In this document: positions 54,607 through 62,573 of the stretch, in pieces
How positions within the stretch are numbered: position 1 is the first letter of the stretch
Layout: every line of letters starts with the position of its first letter
Assembly: GCF_017309185.1 (NCBI RefSeq)
Contig: NZ_JAEKJZ010000001.1
Span: 1,054,001 to 1,118,000, forward strand
DNA length: 64,000 nucleotides
Reading direction: 5' to 3'
Source: Roseibium aggregatum
GTDB taxonomy: Bacteria > Pseudomonadota > Alphaproteobacteria > Rhizobiales > Stappiaceae
Notes under the pieces: model-generated
Seen by the model: only the letters and a program-made list of their open reading frames with translations
The model's database searches: none
Told to the model about the DNA's origin: nothing
Program-made: the position numbers and the translations under genes

Positions 54607-54646
54607 GTGTCACCCCGGGCGAGCGAAGAGAGACCCGGGGTGACAC
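54607..54646. repeat. Long perfect palindrome (REP-like) between the epimerase genes
   Basis: GTGTCACCCCGGG (54607-54619) and CCCGGGGTGACAC (54634-54646) are perfect 13-bp inverted arms around the 14-base CGAGCGAAGAGAGA. It lies between divergent genes, so it is not a terminator. This resembles a dispersed REP palindrome, different in sequence from the pair at 30398. Confidence 0.6.
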
Positions 54647-54836
54647 GCCAAGAAAGATGTCTTCCGAGCTGCGCCATTCCGTATCCCCGGATCAAAACGG
54701 CACATTGATACGCGATTCCCGGGGCCCGGACCACGTGTCGTTTCGGCAGGTGCCGGACTTTCCCGTTGCTCCCTTATCGGAACCCTTTTAAGACGGTCCG
54801 GCATTCGTTTTTTTCTTCGAAAGGCTTTGTTTGGAC

Positions 54837-55850
54837 ATGAAAACCGTTCTGGTCACGGGCTCGGCAGGGTTCATCGGCTATTTCCTGTGCACGCGGCTTT
54901 TGAAGGACGGCTTTCGGGTCATCGGCCTGGATGCCATGACCGATTATTACGATGTCCGGCTCAAGGAACGGCGCCAGCAGATGCTGCTGCAGCACGAAAA
55001 CTTTCAGGCGGTCAACGAGCGGATCGAGGCGCCCGATGTGCTGATGTCGCTGTTCCGCCTTGAAACGCCGGATTTCGTCATTCACCTCGCCGCCCAGGCC
55101 GGGGTGCGCTATTCCATCGAGGAGCCGCGCTCCTATCTGGAAAGCAATCTGTGCGGCACCTTCGAGCTTCTGGAAGCCGCCCGTGCCTTTCCGCCCGAGC
55201 ACATGCTGCTGGCGTCGACCTCCTCCGCCTATGGTGCCAATACCGAAATGCCCTACACGGAGACGGACAAGGCCGACCACCAGATGTCGTTTTACGCCGC
55301 CACCAAGAAGGCGACCGAATCGATGGCGCATTCCTACGCGCATTTGTTCGGCCTGCCTGTCACCATGTTCCGCTTCTTTACCGTATACGGTCCGTGGGGC
55401 CGGCCTGACATGGCGCTGTTCAAGTTTACCAAGGCGATACTCGAGGACCGCCCGATCGACGTTTACAATTACGGCGACATGAAACGGGACTTCACCTATG
55501 TGGAGGACCTGGTCGAAGGTATCCGCCTCCTGATGGACGCTGTGCCGCAGCGCCCCGCCGAAGGGGAAGGGGTGCCCGAGGGCGACAGCCTGTCCCCGGT
55601 CGCCCCCTGGCGTGTGGTCAACATCGGCAATTCGACGAGCGTCAGGCTGACCGATTTCATCGAGGCCATCGAGACGGCCACCGGAGAGAAAGCGGAACGC
55701 AACCTGATGCCGATCCAGCCCGGCGACGTCCCGGCGACCTGGGCGAATGCGTCGCTGCTGCAGTCGCTGACCGGCTACCGTCCGAAGACCTCTGTGACCG
55801 ATGGCGTCACCCGGTTCGTGGAGTGGTACCGGGAGTATTACGGTGTCTGA
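54837..55850 (+). CDS. UDP-glucuronate 4-epimerase-like NAD-dependent epimerase
   Basis: The 337-residue protein starts MKTVLVTGSAGFIG at ATG 54837. A TTG six bases upstream, better spaced from AAGG, is possible. It has the SDR-epimerase catalytic YAATKK and the LspL/Cap1J-type AQAGVRYSIEEP, RFFTVYGPWGRPDMA and MKRDFTYVEDLVEGI, which distinguish UDP-glucuronate 4-epimerases from GalE. It would supply UDP-galacturonate for polysaccharide. Confidence 0.87.
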   Translation: MKTVLVTGSAGFIGYFLCTRLLKDGFRVIGLDAMTDYYDVRLKERRQQMLLQHENFQAVNERIEAPDVLMSLFRLETPDFVIHLAAQAGVRYSIEEPRSYLESNLCGTFELLEAARAFPPEHMLLASTSSAYGANTEMPYTETDKADHQMSFYAATKKATESMAHSYAHLFGLPVTMFRFFTVYGPWGRPDMALFKFTKAILEDRPIDVYNYGDMKRDFTYVEDLVEGIRLLMDAVPQRPAEGEGVPEGDSLSPVAPWRVVNIGNSTSVRLTDFIEAIETATGEKAERNLMPIQPGDVPATWANASLLQSLTGYRPKTSVTDGVTRFVEWYREYYGV

Positions 55851-55957
55851 TCCCGGTGTTAGCTGACGCCAAACTTTAACGCCAATTGGTCAAGGCCCGA
55901 TGTCCGCGGCCTGAAGCGAACAAGAACCGCAAATTCGGACCTTGAAAAACATAGCAA

Positions 55958-55975
55958 GCTATATAATTATATAGC
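55958..55975. promoter_or_regulatory. 18-bp perfect palindrome with embedded TATAAT
   Basis: GCTATATAATTATATAGC is a perfect palindrome 24 bases before the start of the 56000 gene, containing a consensus TATAAT (55962-55967). TTGAAA at 55942-55947 is only 14 bases away, so the -35 is uncertain. It may be both promoter element and operator. Confidence 0.6.
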
Positions 55976-55999
55976 AGGCAATGTTTCTGGAGGCTTATC

Positions 56000-56476
56000 A
56001 TGCTAAGTATCGTTCACAAGGTTTCCGCCGCATTGGCGACGGGCCTGATCACATCGTTCTGGGTTGCGACCGCGGTGTCGGAGCTTTTCCTCGGACCCGT
56101 CGCGGTCGTCTGGGTCAAGACCCTGATACCCTACGGTTTTCTTATACTCATTCCGGCGCTTGCCGCGGCCGGGGGGACGGGGTTCAAACTGGCGAGAGGC
56201 AAGGGGGGCGGCGTTGTCGGCGCGAAACGCAAGCGCATGCCGTTCCTCGCGGCCAACGGTGTCCTGGTCCTGATTCCGGCGGCGCTTTATCTGGCTGCCA
56301 AGGCACAGGCCGGCGACTTCGACACAAGCTTCTACGTGCTTCAGGCGGTTGAGCTAGTCGCCGGTGCGGTGAACCTCACCCTTCTTGGACTGAATATCCG
56401 CGACGGACGGCGTCTGACAGCCGGACACAGGCGGCGCAAGAGCACGTTGGCGGCAAGGGAGATGTCGAGCTTGTGA
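56000..56476 (+). CDS. Small integral membrane protein, unknown function
   Basis: The 158-residue protein starts at ATG 56000, six bases after GGAGG. It has four hydrophobic segments (roughly 8-30, 35-55, 82-101, 111-133) and positively charged loops (KLARGKGGG, GAKRKRM, RDGRRL, GHRRRK) placed on the cytoplasmic side. I do not recognise the family. A palindromic site just upstream suggests regulated expression. Confidence 0.7.
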   Translation: MLSIVHKVSAALATGLITSFWVATAVSELFLGPVAVVWVKTLIPYGFLILIPALAAAGGTGFKLARGKGGGVVGAKRKRMPFLAANGVLVLIPAALYLAAKAQAGDFDTSFYVLQAVELVAGAVNLTLLGLNIRDGRRLTAGHRRRKSTLAAREMSSL

Positions 56477-56575
56477 GGACTGTTCGAAGGACTTTCCGGG
56501 CCAGGGAGCCAAGAGCATCATCCGGGTAGGCACTGAAAACGCTGAGGGGAGTGGCTCTCCGCTCCCGGCTAGGCT

Positions 56576-57052
56576 TCAGTCGCCGGTTTGCGGCGGCTGG
56601 CAGACGTCGACCCATTCGGCATTCGTGATCTCCACCATGCGCGACGGTGAAATTTCGACCGCCGCATTGGTGGCCCCGGCAGCGGGAATGACGATGTCGT
56701 AGTCCTTCAACGAGACATCGCAGTAGACGGGAAGCGGCTGGGCGAGGCCGAAGGGGCAAACACCGCCGACAGGGTGCCCCGTCAGCCTTTCGACTTCCTC
56801 CCGCCCCAGCATCTTGACCCTGCCGCCGAAGGCGGCCTTCGCCTTCTTGTTGTCGAGACGGGCGTCTCCGCGCGCGACGACGAGGAAGATCTTGTCCTTG
56901 ATCTGAAAGGAGAGGGTCTTGGCGATTTGTCCCGGGGTGACGCCATGGGCCTTCGCGGCAAGCTCTACGGTGGCGCTGCTGTCGGCGGTTACGAGGATTT
57001 CAATGTCGGGCGCAGCAGCGGCAAGGTGGTCTCGAACACTTTCTAGGCTCAT
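56576..57052 (-). CDS. YbaK/EbsC-type aminoacyl-tRNA deacylase
   Basis: The 158-residue protein fits the YbaK/ProX editing-domain family: SLESVRDHLAAAAPDIEI, the conserved Lys in GQIAKTLSFQI, and VGGVCPFG. These free-standing domains hydrolyse mischarged tRNAs such as Cys- or Ala-tRNA(Pro). Which tRNA this one edits is not seen. Confidence 0.85.
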   Translation of the reverse strand: MSLESVRDHLAAAAPDIEILVTADSSATVELAAKAHGVTPGQIAKTLSFQIKDKIFLVVARGDARLDNKKAKAAFGGRVKMLGREEVERLTGHPVGGVCPFGLAQPLPVYCDVSLKDYDIVIPAAGATNAAVEISPSRMVEITNAEWVDVCQPPQTGD

Positions 57053-57308
57053 GACAGGCAGTTTCCTTTTGCGGAGCGGGAAGGGAATTCGTTTACAGGT
57101 GTTATGCTAAAAAATACGGTCACTGCCTTGGCTGTGTATATTCAAGACCTACCTGTGCATATCTTTGCTTTCTTCCTGACGAAAATTAACAATTCGTTCA
57201 TGCTTTTCTTAAGCGGGTTTTAACTCCTTAGCACTTATACGCTATTCTTGTGCGTGGCGGGTTTGTGTTTCCAGTTGCCCGCCGAACGACGTCTTGAGGA
57301 TGACCGCA

Positions 57309-57497
57309 ATGGCAAGAGCCATGACAGCCGCATCGAACGTTTGCAACCCCAAGGGGCGGGCGCATAAGCACGACGCGTATTCCGGCCAGGATGAGGCGGG
57401 TACGGGTTTGGCGTTTCTCCTGGTGAAGAACCTGATGTTCTGGGGATCGATTTCCCTAAGTCTCTACGTTCTTTACGCAATCGTCGCTGCTCTTTGA
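57309..57497 (+). CDS. Small single-helix membrane protein
   Basis: A 62-residue frame starts at ATG 57309, nine bases after GAGG. An earlier ATG at 57300 is too close to that site. It has a polar N-terminus with NPKGRAHKHDAYSGQDE and one membrane helix (VLYAIVAAL preceded by FWGSISLSL). No family is recognised. The protein-like composition and the ribosome site make a real gene fairly likely. Confidence 0.45.
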   Translation: MARAMTAASNVCNPKGRAHKHDAYSGQDEAGTGLAFLLVKNLMFWGSISLSLYVLYAIVAAL

Positions 57498-57656
57498 TCG
57501 TCCGGCCTGCTTCGAGCATGGCGGGACCTTGGGAGACCGCACGGCCGGTCCGGCGCGAATACGGTTCCTCCTCGTAGCTCAGCCTTCCAATTCAGCTGTC
57601 AAATTCCGGCCCCGGCAGGCCGCCGGATAAATGAAGCGTTTTGGCTTGAGCGGTCG

Positions 57657-58817
57657 CTAACCGTCCGCTTTAAGCCTGTTTTCGCCAAAATGATGATCCG
57701 GCAAAAAGGTTTCCGGCAAGGGGTGATTCGGCACGCGGCCCGTTATGTCCGCCAATAGGCCCTCCGCGATCAGGTGGGCGATCCCGAAGGAAATCTTGAA
57801 ACCGCCTGTGGCGGCATAAACAGTCTCGAAACCCGGCAGCCTGCCGACAAGAGGGTCCCGCTTGTGACAGCGCGGCCGGATGCCGGCCCACTCGGCCAAA
57901 AGCGTCCGCCCGGAAAGCGACGGACAGAAGGCGGTCGCCCGCGCCAGCAGCTCCGCCGTACGCCCCGGCGAGGGGCTGGCGTTTTCGAAGGTCCGGTCCG
58001 AGGTGCTGCCGATGGCGACGGTGCCGTTTGCATGCGGCACCACATAAAGCCCGTCGCAATAGATCGCCGGTCGGTCTTCAAGTCCCTTGCCATCGAGGAT
58101 CAGCGCCTGGCCCTTTTCGCCGCGTCCGACGCGTTCCCCGGTCAGCTTCTCGATCAGCTCGAAAGCGGCGAACCCGCCGGAGAGCACCAGCCGCCGGGCC
58201 CGGATGCCGTTTGCGTCGCCGTCCAGACACACCGTCCCGGTTGCCTCATCGAAGCCGGTGACCCTGGCGCCCTCGATGAGCTTGCCATGTGTGCGCACGT
58301 AAGTTGCGAGGGCTTTCAGGTAGTCGCGCGGAGAAGCGCGGGCGGCCAGCGTCTCATAGACAATACCGAAGGGCGCCGCCTCGGCGTTCAGCCAGTCGGA
58401 CCGGCTTCCCTTTGGCTCCACGGCATAGGAGAAGCCGGTTTCCTGCCCATGCCAGCGGTCCCGGCTTTCCTCCGCCCGTTCCAGGTGATGCTCCAGCTTG
58501 TCGGTGGTTGTCAGCGGCAGAATGCGGCCGCAGCGCCGGTAGCCGCATGTCAGGCCGGTTTCCTCTTCAAGCTCCCGGATATGCCGCTCCAGGGAGAGAA
58601 GCGCCTGAAACTGGAATTCCTTCTTCGGGTTCCAGCGCGCCGGCATGTGCGGCATCAGCGCTCCGAGAAGCCCGCCACTCGACCCGGCGCCGATACGGTC
58701 CGCTTCCAGAACGACCACGTTAAGACCCTCCCGGATCGCCCGATGGGCGACCGAAAGCCCGAAAATGCCGGCGCCGGCGATGGCAAGGTCGTAAGGAGCG
58801 GCGGAAGAGGACGCCAT
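57657..58817 (-). CDS. FAD-dependent oxidoreductase, MnmC C-terminal-domain-like
   Basis: The 386-residue DAO-family enzyme has the FAD motif AGAGIFGLS at 14-22 and EADRIGAGSSGGLLGALMPHMPA, similar to the GASGNRQGAL-type segment of MnmC, and a C-terminal VYAATGGFKISFGIA. In MnmC this domain removes the carboxymethyl group from cmnm5U34 of tRNA. Placement next to, and divergent from, mnmD supports that role. Glycine oxidase (ThiO)-like activity is the alternative. Confidence 0.75.
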   Translation of the reverse strand: MASSSAAPYDLAIAGAGIFGLSVAHRAIREGLNVVVLEADRIGAGSSGGLLGALMPHMPARWNPKKEFQFQALLSLERHIRELEEETGLTCGYRRCGRILPLTTTDKLEHHLERAEESRDRWHGQETGFSYAVEPKGSRSDWLNAEAAPFGIVYETLAARASPRDYLKALATYVRTHGKLIEGARVTGFDEATGTVCLDGDANGIRARRLVLSGGFAAFELIEKLTGERVGRGEKGQALILDGKGLEDRPAIYCDGLYVVPHANGTVAIGSTSDRTFENASPSPGRTAELLARATAFCPSLSGRTLLAEWAGIRPRCHKRDPLVGRLPGFETVYAATGGFKISFGIAHLIAEGLLADITGRVPNHPLPETFLPDHHFGENRLKADG

Positions 58818-58932
58818 GCGGAAAGACTTCCTTCGGATTGAATGCTGTTGCCGGCTCTCTTATGAGACTTGAGCGCATTTGGCAAAAGGTCCCGTGCGTT
58901 CAATTGAACCTGGAAAAAGAAAACCTGCGATC

Positions 58933-59658
58933 ATGACCATCGACCCACCGGATCTGGAGTGGCTGGACGGCGGCGTGCCCCGCGCCGGCCGGTTTGGCGA
59001 CACCTATTTCTCCAAGGCCGGCGGTCTGGCCGAAACGCGCCACGTCTTTCTGGCCGGCAACGGACTGCCGGATCGCTTCAAGGGGGGCGAGGTCTTCACG
59101 ATCGCCGAATTCGGTTTCGGTACCGGGCTCAATTTCCTGACCACGCTCAAGGCCCTTAAGGCTTTGCAGGAGCCGCCTGAGCTGACTTTCCTTTCCTTCG
59201 AGCTTTACCCTCTGACGGTCTCGCAGCTTGAAAAGGCGCTGGCTGCGTTTCCGGAGCTGGCGGATCTGGCAGTGGAATTGATCTCCAATTGGCGGCCGGA
59301 GCCAGGCTGGAACCGCCTGAAGGTGTCTGGAGCGGACCTGGTTCTCGGGATCGGCGATGCCCGTGTGCTCATCGGCGGTCTGACGTCGAAAGACGCCGCT
59401 GCGCCGCCGGTCCCGCCGGTCGATGCCTGGTATCTGGACGGCTTCAGCCCGGCGAAAAACCCCGAACTCTGGGATCCGGACCTTCTGAAAGCCGCGGCAA
59501 GCCTGACCGCTCCGGAAGGAACGCTGGCGACCTACACCGCCGCCGGCTGGGTCCGCCGCAATCTTCAGGCGGCGGGTTTTGACATCGAGAAGACCGGCGG
59601 CTTCGCGGGCAAGCGGGAGATGGTGGTCGGACGGAAGAATGCACAGTCCGTACCCTAG
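58933..59658 (+). CDS. mnmD: tRNA 5-(aminomethyl)-2-thiouridine methyltransferase
   Basis: The 241-residue protein corresponds to the N-terminal methyltransferase half of MnmC. It begins DPPDLEWLDGGVPRAGRFGDTYFS, has motif I EFGFGTGLNFL, and the family-specific WYLDGFSPAKNPELW. It makes mnm5(s2)U34 in tRNA. The FAD domain is encoded by the divergent gene at 57657, 115 bases away. Confidence 0.9.
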   Translation: MTIDPPDLEWLDGGVPRAGRFGDTYFSKAGGLAETRHVFLAGNGLPDRFKGGEVFTIAEFGFGTGLNFLTTLKALKALQEPPELTFLSFELYPLTVSQLEKALAAFPELADLAVELISNWRPEPGWNRLKVSGADLVLGIGDARVLIGGLTSKDAAAPPVPPVDAWYLDGFSPAKNPELWDPDLLKAAASLTAPEGTLATYTAAGWVRRNLQAAGFDIEKTGGFAGKREMVVGRKNAQSVP

Positions 59659-59664
59659 ACAGGT

Positions 59665-60615
59665 TCAGCCCATCTCCGGCACCGGCGTGACCGCCTTGCC
59701 GGTCTCGAACCAGCTTTTCAGATTGTCGACCACAAGCTGGCCCATGGCGTCGCGGGTCGCCTGGGAAGCCGAGCCGACATGGGGCAGGACGGTGACCCGG
59801 GGAAGCTGCAGAAGCTTTTCGGGAACCTCCGGTTCGTATTCGAACACATCCAGACCCGCGCCCATGATGGCGCCCGCCTCGAGCGCCGCGATCAGCGCTG
59901 TCTCGTCGACCACCGAGCCCCGGCCGATATTGATCAGAAAGCCCTGCGGCCCGAGCGCGTCCAGGACCTCCCGGTTGACCGCGTGCTTCGTCTCCGCGCC
60001 GCCGGGAGCGACGACCATCAGCGTGTCGCAGGCGGCCGCCAGATCCGTCAGGCTGGCGTGATAGGGATACTCGATGCCGTCCTGCCTGCTGCGGCCGTGA
60101 TAATGGACCTCCAGTCCGAAGGCCTCGGCCCGTTTGGCGATCGCCTTGCCGATCCGGCCCAGCCCGAAAATCCCGAGCGTGCGCCCGCGCAGCGTGGCCG
60201 GCGTCAGCGGGTAGGGGCCTTTGCCGGTCCAGTTGCCGTCCCTGAGCCATTGCTCGGCTTGGCCCAGTTCGCGGATCGCCATGATCATCAGACCGATTGC
60301 GGTGTCGGCGACCTCGTCGGTCAGAACGTCCGGCGTATGGGTCACCATGACATCGGCGGCCAGGCAGTCGTCCGTGTCGACGTGATCGTAGCCGACCCCG
60401 AAGCTGGCGATGATTTCCGCGTTGGGGACTTTTTCAAGGAATGCCGTATCGATCTTCGACCAGGACAGTGCCACGCCCCGGATTTTATCGCCGATTTCCG
60501 CCAGCATCGCCTCCGGATCGTCGGCGTCGTAAAGCCGGTGCACGGTAAAAGCCGCGTCGAGCTTCTCCTGCACGGAAAGCAGCATCGGGCGGGGCATGAG
60601 GATGTCGACGGTCAT
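59665..60615 (-). CDS. D-isomer 2-hydroxyacid dehydrogenase (hydroxypyruvate/glyoxylate reductase-like)
   Basis: The 316-residue protein has the NAD motif GIFGLGRIGKA near residue 147 and catalytic Arg, Glu and His in INIGRGSVVDE, DVFEYEPEVP and LPHVGSAS. GRSRQDG after the second strand of the nucleotide fold suggests NADP preference, common for hydroxypyruvate reductases. The substrate is not fixed by sequence alone. Gene end lies six bases from the convergent mnmD stop. Confidence 0.86.
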   Translation of the reverse strand: MTVDILMPRPMLLSVQEKLDAAFTVHRLYDADDPEAMLAEIGDKIRGVALSWSKIDTAFLEKVPNAEIIASFGVGYDHVDTDDCLAADVMVTHTPDVLTDEVADTAIGLMIMAIRELGQAEQWLRDGNWTGKGPYPLTPATLRGRTLGIFGLGRIGKAIAKRAEAFGLEVHYHGRSRQDGIEYPYHASLTDLAAACDTLMVVAPGGAETKHAVNREVLDALGPQGFLINIGRGSVVDETALIAALEAGAIMGAGLDVFEYEPEVPEKLLQLPRVTVLPHVGSASQATRDAMGQLVVDNLKSWFETGKAVTPVPEMG

Positions 60616-60715
60616 GGAGCGGGTCCGCTGGGAAGGGGAGGTTTGAAACTGGATAGCTTCCGAAACCTTAGATGCAACGGGAAGACCTGAAAAGATCCGA
60701 TTGGCTCCCGTCGGC

Positions 60716-61081
60716 TTAATCTTTTTCTCCGCTCATTGCCTTCTGGCGGGCGGCGCTTTCCTTTTTCAAAGGACGCGACACGGGGCAGACTTCCTGAACA
60801 TATCTGTTCAGAGTGTTGGCCAGGCTCTCCTGAACGAGTGAGTAGTGAACATACTGACCCTTCTTGGCCTTGCGCACGAGACCTGCGCTTTCCAGCACCC
60901 CGAGGTGCTGGGAAATGGAAGGCTTTGACATGTCGAAGCGCTCGGCGATTTCGCCGGCTGTCAGCGAACCGTGTGCGAGATAGGCAAGGATCTTCCTGCG
61001 AGCGGCCGAGGCGAGGGCCTCGAAGATCTTTTGCATGCCTCCCGTTTCAACCTCGGCGAAGTTTTCTGTCTGGTCGTTCAT
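60716..61081 (-). CDS. ArsR-family transcriptional repressor
   Basis: The 121-residue protein has a winged helix: RRKILAYLAHGSLTAGEIAERF, then the recognition helix MSKPSISQHLGVLESAGLV and the wing KKGQYVHYSL. Only one Cys (EVCPV) is present and the metal-site Cys pair of ArsR/SmtB types is lacking, so the signal is not an obvious metal. It is divergent from the desaturase at 61308, with two inverted repeats in between. Confidence 0.88.
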   Translation of the reverse strand: MNDQTENFAEVETGGMQKIFEALASAARRKILAYLAHGSLTAGEIAERFDMSKPSISQHLGVLESAGLVRKAKKGQYVHYSLVQESLANTLNRYVQEVCPVSRPLKKESAARQKAMSGEKD

Positions 61082-61122
61082 TCTGATCTCGCATCACAGG
61101 ACTCTCGATTTACCAAAATTGT

Positions 61123-61142
61123 AATTAGGTAATTGCCTAATT
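61123..61142. promoter_or_regulatory. ArsR-type operator 1
   Basis: AATTAGG-taattg-CCTAATT is a perfect inverted repeat (7-bp arms, 6-base spacer) between the ArsR and desaturase genes. A TATAAT (61144-61149) follows directly, so binding would affect transcription. Confidence 0.68.
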
Positions 61143-61156
61143 ATATAATGAATGGT

Positions 61157-61176
61157 AATTAGCTTATTGCCTAAAT
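61157..61176. promoter_or_regulatory. ArsR-type operator 2
   Basis: AATTAGC-ttattg-CCTAAAT repeats operator 1 with two arm changes and a similar spacer. Its centre is 34 bp from that of operator 1, on nearly the same face of the helix. Confidence 0.55.
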
Positions 61177-61307
61177 AGTGGACGTCCCTTCTGAAGGCAA
61201 GAGCCCGCCGGTATTGGCGGATCATTTGTCAACACGCCGACGCTGCTTCTGGAAGTCATTCCGGAGGTCGACGCAACACGCCCGGTCGAAGGCGATGAGG
61301 GGAAAAT

Positions 61308-62312
61308 ATGATGTCAGAACAAGTTTGCAGCAGTTCGAAAAGCATCTCCACGGAACGTGTGCACTCGGAAAACGGCGCAAGCCCGGTTGATGGAAGAGTT
61401 TCTTTGAAGCCGGCCAAGGCCATCTGGATCGTGGGCATGACCGCCACGGCACTTATCGCCGGGCCGCTGACCTTCTCGTGGCAGGCCTTTGCCTTATTCC
61501 TCGTTCTCACGGCAATCACGATTTGCGGTGGGCACTCGGTCGGTATGCACCGACTGCTGATACACCGTTCCTTCAGGACGGTTCCCTGGGTCGAGAGGTT
61601 TCTCGTCTGGCTCGGCGTGCTTGTCGGCATGGCAGGGCCTTTCGGAATGATCCGGCTACACGATTTTCGCGATTGGGGACAACGCCAGTCCGATTGTCAC
61701 GAGTTCTTTTCCCATCGCTCCGGATTCTGGAAGGATGCTTACTGGCAACTCTGCTGCGGCATTGTCCTGGATAGGGAGCCGATCTTCAGGATCGAGGACA
61801 ACGTGGCGAACGACCGCTTTTACCGGCTTGTCGAAAAGACATGGATGGTGCAGCAACTTGTTGTGGCCGTTCCGCTCTATCTGCTCGGCGGCCTGCCTTT
61901 CGTGGTCTGGGGGATCTGTTGCCGGGTTTCCGTGTCGCTGATCGGTCACTGGTTGGTTGGCTATTACGCCCATCAGCCGAAAGACAATCTACTTTACGTC
62001 GAAGGCGCCAGCGTTCAAGGCTACAATCTTCCGAAATTCGGCGTAATCACCTTCGGCGAGGCCTTTCATGAAAACCACCACGCCTTTCCGAAATCCGCCA
62101 GGCTGGGATTCCTGTCTGGCCAGACCGACCCGGGCTGGTGGCTGGTGATGGGACTGGAGCGGCTTGGGCTCGCCTGGGACGTGAATACACCTGAGACGCT
62201 TGAGGCGCGCACTGGATTGACTGTAAGCGTTCAGGGGATCCAATCATTGGATGGCGCCCCGGGGTGGTTGCGATCGTTGCCTGTTCGTTGGCGCGGTTCA
62301 GCCGCAGAATGA
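61308..62312 (+). CDS. Membrane fatty acid desaturase
   Basis: The 334-residue protein starts at ATG 61308, five bases after GAGGGG (a second ATG follows at once). Membrane segments flank His boxes: HSVGMH (HxxxxH), a variant second box RLHDFRDWGQRQ...CHEFFSH, and HENHH (HxxHH) near residue 250. This is the delta-9 acyl-CoA/acyl-lipid desaturase fold with a non-standard middle box. Regulated by the divergent ArsR-type protein, it may tune membrane unsaturation. Confidence 0.8.
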   Translation: MMSEQVCSSSKSISTERVHSENGASPVDGRVSLKPAKAIWIVGMTATALIAGPLTFSWQAFALFLVLTAITICGGHSVGMHRLLIHRSFRTVPWVERFLVWLGVLVGMAGPFGMIRLHDFRDWGQRQSDCHEFFSHRSGFWKDAYWQLCCGIVLDREPIFRIEDNVANDRFYRLVEKTWMVQQLVVAVPLYLLGGLPFVVWGICCRVSVSLIGHWLVGYYAHQPKDNLLYVEGASVQGYNLPKFGVITFGEAFHENHHAFPKSARLGFLSGQTDPGWWLVMGLERLGLAWDVNTPETLEARTGLTVSVQGIQSLDGAPGWLRSLPVRWRGSAAE

Positions 62313-62573
62313 TACCACGCTCGGGATCTTGTTGGTGAGCCCGTATTGCCGGCATGTCCATGCATTCTTTGTGTCGCCACGTCTCGTGGCGGCTGGATGC
62401 CGACGGGAGAGGAACGCTTCTCCGCAAGTTCGTTTCGTCAGGCAGACATCTTGAAATTAACGCATCAGTCTAAGCAATTATTAAGTGTGTCAATTTATAG
62501 TGCAATTATTGCGCGGCGTTTGCAGATTTTCAATGGCTTGCGTCTAAATATGAAATGATCGGGCTGGAGCAGG

